Shown here: in pieces, positions 16,033-25,666 of the stretch
Position numbering within the stretch: the first letter of the stretch is position 1
Layout: each line of letters opens with the position of its first letter
NCBI RefSeq assembly: GCF_014203665.1
Contig: NZ_JACHJN010000004.1
Coordinates: forward strand, 248,001-312,000
DNA: 64,000 bases
Source: Saccharothrix tamanrassetensis
GTDB taxonomy: Bacteria; Actinomycetota; Actinomycetes; Mycobacteriales; Pseudonocardiaceae
Direction: 5' to 3'
Position numbers and translations under genes: made by a program
Notes under the pieces: generated by a model
Seen by the model: the letters and a program-made list of their open reading frames with translations, nothing else
Database searches by the model: none
Told to the model about the DNA's origin: nothing

Positions 16033-16948
16033 AGCGGATCCTCGGGTCGAGCACGGCGTAGAGCAGGTCCACCAGCAGCGTCATCAGCAGGTAGACCAGC
16101 ACCAGGACGGTGACCACACCGGTCACCATCGCGCCGTCCTTGGTCAGGATCGAGCGGAACACCAGCCCGCCCACGCCGGGCACGTTGAAGATGCCCTCGG
16201 TGACGATCGCACCGCCCAGGAAGGCGCCGAGGTCGGTGCCCAGGAACGTGATCACCGGGATCAGCGAGTTGCGCAACATGTGCACACCCACCACCCGCCG
16301 GGTCGGCAGACCCTTGGCCAGCGCGGTCCGCACGTAGTCGGCCCGCCGGTTCTCCGAGATGCTGGCGCGCGAAAGCCTCGCCACGTAGGCCATGGACAGC
16401 GACGCCAGCACGAAGCCGGGCACTATCAGGTTGCCGAACGTCGGCGTGGTCACCGTCGGCGAGATCAGCCCGAGCTGCAGGCCGAACACCAACTGCACCA
16501 CGTACCCGGTCACGAACACCGGGATGGAGATCAGGAACAGCGTCGACACCAGCACCAGGCTGTCCAGGAAGCCCCGGTTGCGCAGACCGCTCACCACACC
16601 GGCGGTGATGCCGATGACCGCCTCGATCAGCAACGCCACCAGCGCGAGCCGCAGCGTCACCGGGAAGGCGGTCGCGATCCGCTCGCCCACCAGCAGGCCC
16701 GACGAGGTCTGGCCGAAGTCGCCCTGCACCAGGTTCCACAGGTACTTGCCGTACTGCACCACCAACGGGTCGTCGAGGTTGAACTTGTCGCGCATGGCCG
16801 AGACGTAGCTCGCCGGGCAGTCCCGCTCACCGCACTTGCCCTCGAACGGGTCACCCGGAACCGCCCACACCAAGGCGTAGATCAGGAACGTGGTCCCGAG
16901 GAACACCGGGACCATCTGCAACAGCCTGCGCAGCACGTAGAAGCCCAT
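16025..16948 (-). CDS. Peptide ABC importer permease, DppB type
   Basis: The 307-residue protein begins MGFYVLRRLLQMVPVFLGTT, the usual DppB/OppB N terminus, and I chose this ATG because GGGAGTG lies 8 bases before it; a GTG 9 bases upstream is too close to that site. An extra loop with cysteines (GKCGERDCPASYV, about residues 40-52) follows the first helix. The EAA loop is DYVRTALAKGLPTRRVVGVHMLRNSL at about residues 190-215. It forms the membrane channel with the DppC-type permease. A strong hairpin separates it from the binding-protein gene. Confidence 0.92.
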   Translation of the reverse strand: MGFYVLRRLLQMVPVFLGTTFLIYALVWAVPGDPFEGKCGERDCPASYVSAMRDKFNLDDPLVVQYGKYLWNLVQGDFGQTSSGLLVGERIATAFPVTLRLALVALLIEAVIGITAGVVSGLRNRGFLDSLVLVSTLFLISIPVFVTGYVVQLVFGLQLGLISPTVTTPTFGNLIVPGFVLASLSMAYVARLSRASISENRRADYVRTALAKGLPTRRVVGVHMLRNSLIPVITFLGTDLGAFLGGAIVTEGIFNVPGVGGLVFRSILTKDGAMVTGVVTVLVLVYLLMTLLVDLLYAVLDPRIRYD

Positions 16949-16970
16949 TACACGCACTCCCAGCGGCGGA

Positions 16971-17001
16971 GGGCCGGCCCGCGCACGTGGCGGGCCGGCC
17001 C
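16971..17001 (-). terminator. Intercistronic hairpin between binding protein and permease genes
   Basis: GGGCCGGCCCGC and GCGGGCCGGCCC form a perfect 12-bp stem with a 7-base loop, 13 bp after the binding-protein stop and 23 bp before the permease start. It probably lets the lipoprotein be made in excess by partial termination or by protecting the upstream mRNA. Confidence 0.65.
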
Positions 17002-17014
17002 GGGATCCAATGTG

Positions 17015-18643
17015 CTAGCCGACTACGACCGACTCCAGGTCGAGCTTGCGGAACGGGTGCAGGTTCGCCACCTTCAACCGGTTGGACTTGCCCGCGATGG
17101 TCTTCTGCGACCACAGCGGGATCGCCGGCATGTCCTCGGCCAGCATCTTCTCCGCCTCCAGGTAGAGCCGGATCGCCTCCTGCTCGCTGGGCGCCTTGTC
17201 CGCCTCGGCGAGCTTCGCGTCGAACTTCGGGTTGGTGTAGAGCCCGTCGTTGGACGAGGAACCCGTGCGGTACAGCGGCGTCAGCCAGTTCTCGATCGAC
17301 GGGTAGTCCGCGATCCACCCCGCCCGGTACATGCCGGTCATCTCGTGCGCGTTCACCTTCTGCCGGAACTCGCCGAAGCTGGTGGACGGCACGAACCGAG
17401 CCTCGACCCCGAGCGTCTGCTTGACGTTGTTGGCGACCGCCTCGGCCCACTCCTGGTGCCCGCCGTCGGTGTTGGACAGCATCAGGATCTCCCCGGTGTA
17501 GCCGGACTTCGCGAACTCCGCCTTGGCCTTCTCCGGGTTGTACTCGCAGTACTCGCCGCACTGCCCGGACTGGTAGCCCTTCATCAGCGGGTGCACCCAG
17601 CCGTCGGCGGGCTTGCGGGTGCCCTCGAAGATCCGCTGGGTGATCTCCTCGCGGTTGATCGACATGGAGATCGCCCGCCGCAGCGCCGCGTTGTCGTAGG
17701 GCTTGGTGTACAGCGGGAACGCGATGGTCTGGAGGTTCAGCGTCTCCCGCGACACCACCCGGTCACCGAGGTCCGTCTCGTACTTCTGGCCCGCCAGCGC
17801 GTTGGGCGGCAACTCCTCCATGAAGTCCAGGTTGTTCGCCACCAGGTCGGCGTAGGCCGACTCGCGGCTCTGGTAGACCTTCAGCGTGAGGTCCTTGAAC
17901 TTCGGCTTGTCCTCGCCCTGGTAGTCGTCGTTGCGGGTCAGCTTGATCTCGGTGCCGACCGTGCGCGAGACGAACTTGAACGGCCCGTTGCCGATGGGGT
18001 TGGCCTCGAACGCCTTCTGGTCCTTGAAGAACGCCTCCGGCAGCGGCGCGAACACCTCGTAGCCGATGGTCACCGGGAACACCGCGAACGGCTCGGACAG
18101 CGTGATGGTGAACGTGTGGTCGTCCACCACCTCCAGGCCGGACATCTTGTCCGTGGTGGGGATCGGGGCCTTCTGCGGGCCTTCCGCGCCGTCCGGGTCC
18201 TCCGGGTGGACGTCCTGGTAGCCCGCGATCTGCGCGAAGAACGACGCCCCCTGGGTGGCGTTGGGCCCGTAGGCCGTCCAGTTCCAGGAGTCCACGAAGC
18301 TCTTCGCGGTGACCGCGCTGCCGTCGTGGAACTTCCAGCCCTGCTTGATCTTCACGGTGAACAGCTTCGAGTCGTCGGTCTTGATCGACTCGGCCATCGC
18401 GTTCACCGGCTGCGCGTCCTCGTTGCGGTACTCCACCAGGCCGGTGAACAGCGGGTCCAGCACGTGGCTGCCGCCCACCTCGGTGGTGTTGCCCGGCACC
18501 AGCGGGTTCTCCGGCTCGGTGTTGAAGATGGTGATCCCGGCCTCGGTGTCGCCGCCGGACGCCGGCGGCGCCTCGGACGCGCCACAACCAGCCGCGACCA
18601 GAGCCACCGCGAGTGCCGCCGGAACTAACAGACCACGTGACAT
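17015..18643 (-). CDS. Peptide ABC importer substrate-binding lipoprotein, family 5
   Basis: The start ATG has GGGAGG 6 bases upstream, giving 542 residues. The signal peptide MSRGLLVPAALAVALVAAGC ends in a lipobox with the lipidated Cys at about residue 20. The mature protein follows the family 5 pattern: ITIFNTEPENPLVPGNT, DPLFTGLVEYRNEDAQPVNAMAES, WKFHDGSAVTAKSFVDSWNW, and ALRRAISMSINREEITQRIF. It is anchored outside the membrane and delivers oligopeptides to the permeases. The upstream 190 bp before ppx hold the operon promoter, which I cannot place with certainty. Confidence 0.93.
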   Translation of the reverse strand: MSRGLLVPAALAVALVAAGCGASEAPPASGGDTEAGITIFNTEPENPLVPGNTTEVGGSHVLDPLFTGLVEYRNEDAQPVNAMAESIKTDDSKLFTVKIKQGWKFHDGSAVTAKSFVDSWNWTAYGPNATQGASFFAQIAGYQDVHPEDPDGAEGPQKAPIPTTDKMSGLEVVDDHTFTITLSEPFAVFPVTIGYEVFAPLPEAFFKDQKAFEANPIGNGPFKFVSRTVGTEIKLTRNDDYQGEDKPKFKDLTLKVYQSRESAYADLVANNLDFMEELPPNALAGQKYETDLGDRVVSRETLNLQTIAFPLYTKPYDNAALRRAISMSINREEITQRIFEGTRKPADGWVHPLMKGYQSGQCGEYCEYNPEKAKAEFAKSGYTGEILMLSNTDGGHQEWAEAVANNVKQTLGVEARFVPSTSFGEFRQKVNAHEMTGMYRAGWIADYPSIENWLTPLYRTGSSSNDGLYTNPKFDAKLAEADKAPSEQEAIRLYLEAEKMLAEDMPAIPLWSQKTIAGKSNRLKVANLHPFRKLDLESVVVG

Positions 18644-18835
18644 GCGTCCTCCCACCTGTCGGGGTAACCGAGCAGACTCGACCGCCTCCACAGCGTGTCG
18701 AGGACGCTATTAGGGCAGTGGTGCAGGCCACATGGGTGATGCGGTTACAACCTAGTCACGAAGAATCCCAGTTGACATTCGAATAAGGTAGGAAGATCGT
18801 TCGCGAACAGCCCAAGACCGGCTGCGACCAGCGGC

Positions 18836-19786
18836 TCAGCTCAGCGCGAAGGCGATCCCGTCGAGGATGTCGTGCTCGCTCGCGACCAGTTCGGTGATGC
18901 CCTGGCCGGCCAGGTGTTCGGCCAGCGTGCGCACGACGAGCGCACCGCCGTTGATGACGTCCACCCGTCCGGGGTGCATCGGGCCGAGCGCCGCGCGTTC
19001 GTCGTGACTCATGGTGAGCAGCCGGGCGGTGATCTCGCGGATCCGGTCGATGCCCAGCCGGGCCAGGTGGATCTCCGCCGAGTCGTACGCCGGCAGCTCC
19101 TTCGCCAGCGCGACGAGCGTCGTCACGGTGCCCGCGACGCCGATCCAGGTGTTGGCCTTCGCCGTCGGCACCGCCGCGAACGCCCCGGCCAGCACCTCCT
19201 GCGCGACCGCGACCGCCTGGTCCACCTGCCGCTCGGTCGGCGGGTCGTCGTGCAGGCAGCGCTCGGTCAGCCGCACGCACCCGATGTCGACCGACCGCGC
19301 GGCCTCCACGGAGCCCCGCACGCCGTCCCAGGAGCCCAGCACCAGCTCGGTCGACCCGCCGCCCACGTCGGCCACCAGGAACGGCCCGTCCGACGCGTCC
19401 AGGTCCGACACCGCGCCGGTGAACGACAGCCGCGCCTCCTCGTCGCCGGAGATCACCTCGGCCTCGACGCCCAGCACGGCACGGGTCATGGCGAAGAACT
19501 CGTCCCGGTTCGCGGCGTCCCGGGTGGCCGAGGTCGCGACCATCCGCACCCGCTCGGTTCCCTTGCGCCGCAGGGTGTTCGCGTAGTCGGCCAGCGCCAC
19601 GCGGGTCCGCTCCAGCGCCTCGGCGGCCAGCACACCGGTCGCGTCCACCCCCGCGCCCAGCCGCACGACCCGCATCTCCCGGTGCACGTCCCGCAGCCAC
19701 CGCGAGCCGTCGTCGGACACGGTCACGTCGGCCACCAGCAAGCGGATCGAGTTCGTCCCGCAGTCGATCGCGGCCACGCGCGCCAT
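18836..19786 (-). CDS. ppx: Exopolyphosphatase/pppGpp phosphohydrolase (Ppx/GppA)
   Basis: The 316-residue protein has the short actinobacterial Ppx/GppA form. The two phosphate-binding loops are AIDCGTNSIRLLVADV (about residues 7-22) and FLVADVGGGSTELVLGS (about 135-151) of the actin-like ATPase fold, and conserved SATRDAANRDEFF lies between them. It hydrolyses polyphosphate chains and possibly pppGpp in the cytoplasm. It lies downstream of ftsB-DUF501-LT in the same direction, an order also found in mycobacteria without the transglycosylase. No membrane segment is seen. Confidence 0.92.
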   Translation of the reverse strand: MARVAAIDCGTNSIRLLVADVTVSDDGSRWLRDVHREMRVVRLGAGVDATGVLAAEALERTRVALADYANTLRRKGTERVRMVATSATRDAANRDEFFAMTRAVLGVEAEVISGDEEARLSFTGAVSDLDASDGPFLVADVGGGSTELVLGSWDGVRGSVEAARSVDIGCVRLTERCLHDDPPTERQVDQAVAVAQEVLAGAFAAVPTAKANTWIGVAGTVTTLVALAKELPAYDSAEIHLARLGIDRIREITARLLTMSHDERAALGPMHPGRVDVINGGALVVRTLAEHLAGQGITELVASEHDILDGIAFALS

Positions 19787-19916
19787 GTCGCCCCTCCCGT
19801 CGTCGGCGGCACCGTGCCGCCGCCGGGAAAACTACGCCGGCCGCGTCGGGCCCGACCGCGAAGGGCCGGCCGCCGAGCCGATCGAAGTGCCCGGGCGCAC
19901 GGGTGACGGGCCTGGA

Positions 19917-19964
19917 CGCGACCAGCCCTCCGGTGCCGGAGTCGGCGCCGAAGGGCTGGTCGCG
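19917..19964 (-). terminator. Terminator after the long lytic transglycosylase gene
   Basis: CGCGACCAGCCCT (19917-19929) pairs perfectly with AGGGCTGGTCGCG (19952-19964), with a second small CCGG-TG-CCGG hairpin in the loop. It begins 13 bp past the stop codon. Confidence 0.7.
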
Positions 19965-19976
19965 GGACGAGGAGCG

Positions 19977-21356
19977 CTACGCGGGCTTCATCGAGGACGT
20001 CGCCTGCGACACCGACGCGGGCAGCGAGCCGGGCGCCGAACCGGACGGGGACGACGACTGGGCCGAGGTCTGCGCGGGCGAGGTCGAGCCGGGCGCGGGC
20101 ACGGGCGTCGTGGACGTCGTGGTGGTCGGCGTCGGGCAGCCCGGCGGGATCGGGACCGTGGTGGTCGGGGCCGTCGTGCTGGTCGTGGTCGACGGCGGGG
20201 CGGTGGGGCAGGACGTCGTCGTCGTGGTGGGCGGCGTGGTCGTGGTGGACTTCGACGGCGTGGTCGGGATCAGCGTGATCGTCGTCGGCGTCGAGCCCGG
20301 CAGCGAGGTCGTGGTCGGGTTGGTGGTGCTCGACGGCGGGACGGTGGTGCCGCCGCCGGGCGGGGTGCCGCCACCGGGCGGAGCGGTGCCGTTGTCCGTC
20401 GGGGGCGTGCCGCCGGCCGGGTCCTCGTCGTCCACCGGCAGGAAGTCGTCGTCCGAGCCGAGCAGGCCGGGCAGCGGGGTCACGCCGTCGGCGTACGCGT
20501 CGGCCCAGTACAGGACCGTCTTCACGTACTCCTCGGAGTGGTTGTAGCGGAACACCGACTTCGCGCGCTGCTCCGGGTCGCTCAGGTTCGCGTTGTAGGC
20601 GCACAGGTAGTTGCCCGCGCCCACGGTCGCGTCGTAGACGTTGTTCGGGTTCGACTGGCCGTCGTCGTTGCCGTCCGCGGCGTACCCGGCCCACGTGGAC
20701 GGGATGAACTGCATCGGGCCGACCGCGCGGTCCCACGTCGAGTCGCCGTCGAACCGGCCGCCGTCGGTGTCGCGGATCGCCGCCATGCCCGGACCGCCGT
20801 TGAGCACCGGGCCCAGGATCGGGTTCACCGTGTTGCCGCGGGTGTCCACCCGGCCGCCGCGCGCGTGGCCGGACTCGATCCGCCCGATGCCCGCCAGCAG
20901 CGACCAGTGCAGGTTGCAGTCCGGCGTGGTGACGGCCAGCCGGTCGGCGGCCTTCATGTACGCGTCCAGCATGACGCCGGGGATGCCCAGCTGACCTTGG
21001 CCCAGCTCGCCGTCGAGGCCGTCGAACGGCAGGTCGTCACCGAACTCGGACGGCTCGTCGGCCTCCGCCAGCAGCGCCGCGCTCAGCTCGTCGGTCTCCG
21101 GCAGCCGGCCGGACACGCCCAGCCCGCCCGAGTCCTGCAACGCCATGGTGCCCAGCACGTCGCCCGCGCCCGGCGGGAACGCTTCGAGGTCCGAGTGGCC
21201 GGCGACGTTGACCCAGTCGATGCCGCCCGCCGTGTGCAGCAGGGTGGGCACCAGCATCGCGCACGTCGCCGTCGCGGCCAGGCCCCACTGGCGTGGGGTC
21301 AGCGTGGGCCGGCGTGTCGCTTTCCGCTTGCGTCCCCGTCGCTTCGGCACAGCCAC
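19977..21356 (-). CDS. Exported lytic transglycosylase with Pro/Thr-rich tail
   Basis: The GTG start follows GAGGAG at 8 bases; upstream in-frame codons lack a site. The 459-residue protein has a very basic start (PKRRGRKRKATRR), one membrane/signal segment (about residues 22-40), then an SLT2/MltB-like domain with the catalytic Glu in LLAGIGRIESGHARG (about residue 175), the DGDSTWDRAVGPMQFIPSTWAGYA block and SVFRYNHSEEYVKTVLYWADAYA. The last 130 residues are a low-complexity Pro/Thr/Ser linker that may cross or cling to the wall. It cleaves peptidoglycan glycan strands. A shorter paralogue lies at 25667-26506. Confidence 0.88.
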   Translation of the reverse strand: MAVPKRRGRKRKATRRPTLTPRQWGLAATATCAMLVPTLLHTAGGIDWVNVAGHSDLEAFPPGAGDVLGTMALQDSGGLGVSGRLPETDELSAALLAEADEPSEFGDDLPFDGLDGELGQGQLGIPGVMLDAYMKAADRLAVTTPDCNLHWSLLAGIGRIESGHARGGRVDTRGNTVNPILGPVLNGGPGMAAIRDTDGGRFDGDSTWDRAVGPMQFIPSTWAGYAADGNDDGQSNPNNVYDATVGAGNYLCAYNANLSDPEQRAKSVFRYNHSEEYVKTVLYWADAYADGVTPLPGLLGSDDDFLPVDDEDPAGGTPPTDNGTAPPGGGTPPGGGTTVPPSSTTNPTTTSLPGSTPTTITLIPTTPSKSTTTTPPTTTTTSCPTAPPSTTTSTTAPTTTVPIPPGCPTPTTTTSTTPVPAPGSTSPAQTSAQSSSPSGSAPGSLPASVSQATSSMKPA

Positions 21357-21445
21357 GAACTCCACTCCTCGGCGAATCCCGCTTCGGCTCCGGAACCCAG
21401 CCTGCCTGATCCGAACAGCCCTGTCACGGGCGTGGCGGGTTCCGG

Positions 21446-21485
21446 GTACCAAGAACTGCCCCTACGTACCAAGAACTGCCCCTGC
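21446..21485. repeat. 20-bp tandem repeat after the DUF501 stop
   Basis: Two copies of GTACCAAGAACTGCCCCTAC (the second ends GC) lie 2 bp beyond the DUF501 stop codon. On the minus strand, the gene end AAGAACTG and the CAGTTCTT inside each copy are complementary, so the stop codon region can pair with either copy. Confidence 0.85.
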
Positions 21486-21487
21486 GG

Positions 21488-21979
21488 TCAGTTCTTCACC
21501 TTTGACGCACATTCCCCGCTGGGCCACCACTGCGCGAGCAGCTCCAGGGCCTCGTCGCCGAACGGGTTCACCCCCGGCCCGACGGCCAGCGAGTGCGCCA
21601 CGTGGACGTGGAGGCACTTCACCCGGGTCGGCATCCCGCCCGCGGTGACGGTGGTGCCCAGCGGTTCGATCGCGTCCCGCTCAGCCAAGTACGACTCGTG
21701 CGCCCGGCGGTAGCGTTCCGCCAACTGTTCATCCGCCGCGAGCCGATCGGTCATCTCCTTCATCAGCCCGGCACCTTCCAGCCGGCTGACGAACGAGTTG
21801 AGCCGAGGGCACGTCAGGTAGTACAGCGTCGGGAACGGCGTGCCGTCCTCCAGCCTCGGGCTGGTCCGCACCACCGCCGGGTGCCCGCTCGGGCACCGCG
21901 CCGCCACCGCCCGCAAGCCGCGCGGAGTGCGCCCCAACTGCTCGGCGACGACCGCCAGGTCCTCGTCGTCCACCGTCAT
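21488..21979 (-). CDS. DUF501 domain protein
   Basis: The 163-residue protein starts at an ATG overlapping the ftsB end (ATGA-like, 4 bases). It has the conserved DUF501 features ARCPSGHPAVVRTSP (about residues 25-40), PTLYYLTCPRLNSFVSRLE (about 50-68) and a C-terminal PTRVKCLHVHVAHSLAVGPGVNPFGD block. Conserved Cys and His residues may bind a metal, but the function of the family is unknown. The order eno-ftsB-DUF501-ppx is conserved in actinobacteria, which ties it loosely to cell division or wall metabolism. Confidence 0.9.
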   Translation of the reverse strand: MTVDDEDLAVVAEQLGRTPRGLRAVAARCPSGHPAVVRTSPRLEDGTPFPTLYYLTCPRLNSFVSRLEGAGLMKEMTDRLAADEQLAERYRRAHESYLAERDAIEPLGTTVTAGGMPTRVKCLHVHVAHSLAVGPGVNPFGDEALELLAQWWPSGECASKVKN

Positions 21980-22739
21980 CGCGCCGCCACCGAATCCCAC
22001 AACTGCTCGTACCACGCCTTGTCCGCCGCCGGCGCCGCCGCCGGCCGCTCCTCTTCCAGTTTCCGCTCCGCGTCACCGGGCAGTTGGACGATGTAGGGCG
22101 TCTCGCCGGGCCGCACGTAGTGCAGCCGCCGGCGCGCCTCCGCCTCCAGGTGCGCGGGATCGGCCAGTTCCCTCTTGCGCTGCTCCAGCTGCCCGACCTC
22201 GGCGCGCAGCGTCTCCTGCGAGGCGTTGACCTCGCGCAGCTCCTCGCGCTGGGCCAGGTAGGTGCGCAGCGGCACGGCGATGCTCAGCGCCAACGCGCAC
22301 ACCACCATGGCCAGCAGTGCCGCCCGCCGCGTGCCGGTCATGCCGAACGCGCCGCCGGTGCCCTCCCGCGACCGGGCCTTCGACTGCGGGCGCGCGGCCC
22401 GCGCCGCACGTGCCGCCTGGGTCGCCCGCGCCTGCTCCGCCTGCCGCGCGGACCGCGCGCCACGCCGGGATCCGCCCGCCGCGCCGCGCTCGCCGCCGGC
22501 TCGGCGGAACCGGCCCGAGCCGGCGGCCTTGCCCGTGGAGCCGGCACCACCCGCCCGTCCCGAACCGGTCGCCTTGCCCGTGGAGCCGGCACCGGCCGTC
22601 GAGCCGGAACCGGCCCGGCCCGTCGAACCGGAGCCGCCGGACCGGCCGGCGTCTCGCGGGTCGGCCCGGCCGGAGCGGTCAGGGCGGGGCCCCGGCGTGG
22701 CTCTTCCGCCGCGCCGGGAGCCCCGTTCCCGGTCTGCCA

Positions 22740-22740
<1 letters not shown>
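21976..22740 (-). CDS. ftsB: FtsB/DivIC-type septum formation initiator
   Basis: The 254-residue protein has a long N-terminal cytoplasmic region (1 to about 130) almost wholly made of Gly, Ser, Arg and Ala with near repeats such as GSTGKATGSGRAGGAGSTGK. One membrane helix follows (AALLAMVVCALALSIAVPL, about 139-157), then the FtsB coiled coil REELREVNASQETLRAEVGQLEQRK and the YVRPGETPYIV motif at about 212. FtsB-type proteins bridge FtsL and FtsQ in the divisome. Its ATG shares one base with the enolase stop. The basic low-complexity head is longer than in most relatives. Confidence 0.9.
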
Positions 22741-24035
<1,295 letters not shown>

Positions 24036-24395
24036 CTAGTCAGACCATCTCTGTATCGGTGACGAGCCTAGTTGGTGGCGCACCGGGAGGCTCCTGGCCC
24101 CGTTCCGGAAGTTCGACCGGAGGCGGGTGGGCTCGCCTGCGGGTTCGGCCAGGAGGAGAAGGTCTCGGGTGCGCAGCACGGTCCGGACGTCGGCGTGCCG
24201 GAACACCGCGACGAAGTCGTCCGCGCGGACGACACCCCGCCGGCGCAACCGGGTGAGTGCGTCGTGGGGCACGGCACGGGTATACGTGTCCGGGTCGATG
24301 ATGATCCCGATGTCGGCGATCTCGTCATCAGCGGTTCCGGCGCCGGCGGGCCGGGCGTCGGCGGTCCGGGCGCCGGGATCACCGTCGGTGGGCAT
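24036..24395 (-). pseudogene. Cytochrome P450 N-terminal remnant with frameshift
   Basis: The reading frame from the ATG at 24395 gives IIIDPDTYTRAVPHDALTRL and DDFVAVFRHADVRTVLR, which match the N-terminal part of bacterial P450s (substrate-side A/B helices and first strands). The expected following motif, APETFSSW, is found in another minus-strand frame at about 24175, so a small indel breaks the gene. Nothing of the I helix, ExxR or Cys heme loop is present. The frame stops just before eno. A small expressed protein of 119 residues is possible but unlikely. Confidence 0.6.
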
Positions 24396-24409
24396 AGGAG
24401 GATTCTGGC

Positions 24410-25114
24410 GTGATTCACGTGGAGCGCGGCGGCGACGGGCCGCTCCTGGTCCTCCTGCACGGCCTGGGCGCGACCGCCGAGGTGTGGGAGGGCGTGGCGG
24501 CGCGGTGGCCCGGCTCGTGGCTGGCGGTGGACCTGCCCGGTCACGGCCGTTCCTCGGCGCTGGAGCGGTACTCGTTCGGCTCGTTCGCGGCGGCGGTCGC
24601 CTCGGTGGTCCCGGCCGGTCCGGTGGCGGTGCTGGGTCACTCGCTGGGCGGTGTCGTGGCGTTGGCGTTGGCCAGCGGCTGGTTCGGGGTGGACGTCCGG
24701 GCGGTGGCCGGCGTGGGCGTCAAGTTGCGCTGGTCCGACGACGACCTGGCCAAGGCCGCCGCCCTCGCGAGCAGGCCCGCCCGGGTGTTCCCGACCGCCG
24801 ACGAGGCCGCCGGGTGGGCGTCGAAACTGGCCGGTGTGCCGCTGTCGCACGGCGTGGTGGAGACCGCGGACGGGTGGCGGGCGTCGCTGGACGTGGCCGC
24901 GTTCGGGGTCGGTGCGCCCGACGTGCCCGGGCTGCTGGCGGCGTCGAAGGCCCCGGTCACGCTGGCCGCCGGGGACGCCGACCACATGTGCCCGCGCGAG
25001 CACCTGCTCGACGCGGCGCCGGGTGGAATGGTGCTGGCAGGCGTGGGCCACAACGCCCATGTGGAGCAACCCGAGTCGATCAAACCGGTGCTCGAACGGT
25101 TGATCACCGGGTAG
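24410..25114 (+). CDS. Alpha/beta hydrolase
   Basis: The GTG start has AGGAGG 10 bases upstream. The 234-residue protein shows the oxyanion region LVLLHGLGATAEVWEG (about residues 12-27), the nucleophile elbow AVLGHSLGGVVAL (Ser about 81), an acid in LAAGDADHMCP (Asp about 190) and the base in GVGHNAHVEQPE (His about 215). It is a small cytoplasmic hydrolase; the substrate cannot be told. It is divergent to the P450 remnant with 14 bp between starts and precedes a TPR gene by 66 bp on the same strand. Confidence 0.88.
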   Translation: MIHVERGGDGPLLVLLHGLGATAEVWEGVAARWPGSWLAVDLPGHGRSSALERYSFGSFAAAVASVVPAGPVAVLGHSLGGVVALALASGWFGVDVRAVAGVGVKLRWSDDDLAKAAALASRPARVFPTADEAAGWASKLAGVPLSHGVVETADGWRASLDVAAFGVGAPDVPGLLAASKAPVTLAAGDADHMCPREHLLDAAPGGMVLAGVGHNAHVEQPESIKPVLERLITG

Positions 25115-25180
25115 AGCACGTCCCGTCATCCGGTCGGCTGCTGATGAACGGCCGGTTGCGCAGGTAGCGTTGATCGGACC

Positions 25181-25558
25181 ATGACCGACAGCACCTTCGA
25201 GGCGTTCCGCCGAGCCGAGGCGCTGCTCGCGGAGCGCCGGCCACTGGAGGCGCTGCGCGAGCTGCGAGTCGTGCTCGACGCAGCGCCGAACGAACCCAGC
25301 GTCCAACTCCTCGCGGGCCGCGCCTACCTGGGCTCGGCGCAGCTGAAGAGAGCCGAGGAAGCGTTCCGCAAGGTCCTCGAACTCGACCCGAGCGACTACT
25401 ACGCCCGGTTCGCGCTGGGGCGGACGCTGCAACGCCAGAGCCGGCTGCCCGAGGCGCTGGCGCAACTGCGCATGGCCGCCGCGATGAACCCGACCCCCGA
25501 GTACCAGGAAGCGCTGGGCGAGGTGAGCGCCCGCATCGCCGTCGAACGCGACCGCTGA
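25181..25558 (+). CDS. Small TPR protein
   Basis: The 125-residue protein has three TPR-like helix pairs: AFRRAEALLAERRPLEALRELRVVLDAAP (about residues 8-36, shown by ERRPLEALREL), SVQLLAGRAYLGSAQLKRAE with FRKVLELDP, and YYARFALGRTLQRQSRLPEA with LRMAAAMNP. It is a cytoplasmic adaptor of the kind widely found in actinobacteria, with no enzymatic motif. It probably shares a transcript with the hydrolase gene upstream. Confidence 0.85.
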   Translation: MTDSTFEAFRRAEALLAERRPLEALRELRVVLDAAPNEPSVQLLAGRAYLGSAQLKRAEEAFRKVLELDPSDYYARFALGRTLQRQSRLPEALAQLRMAAAMNPTPEYQEALGEVSARIAVERDR

Positions 25559-25664
25559 ACGGGACTCGGACGACTGAGGCCCGGACAACCTAGGGCTCGG
25601 GCAAGCGGTCCCGGACAACCGACCTCGGGCAACCCGGGGTTCGGGCAACCCGGGGTTCGGGCGG
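25559..25664. repeat. Low-complexity intergenic repeats next to the transglycosylase stop
   Basis: Between converging genes lie degenerate copies of CTCGGGCAA and CCCGGACAACC, ending in an exact 16-bp tandem repeat TCGGGCAACCCGGGGT (25625-25640 and 25641-25656) plus half a copy. The array stops 2 bp before the stop codon of the minus-strand transglycosylase gene. Confidence 0.8.
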
Positions 25665-25666
25665 AG

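Noticed and set aside
18771..18776. TTGACA on the plus strand between the binding-protein gene and ppx
   Set aside because: Both neighbouring genes are on the minus strand and no plus-strand gene begins here.
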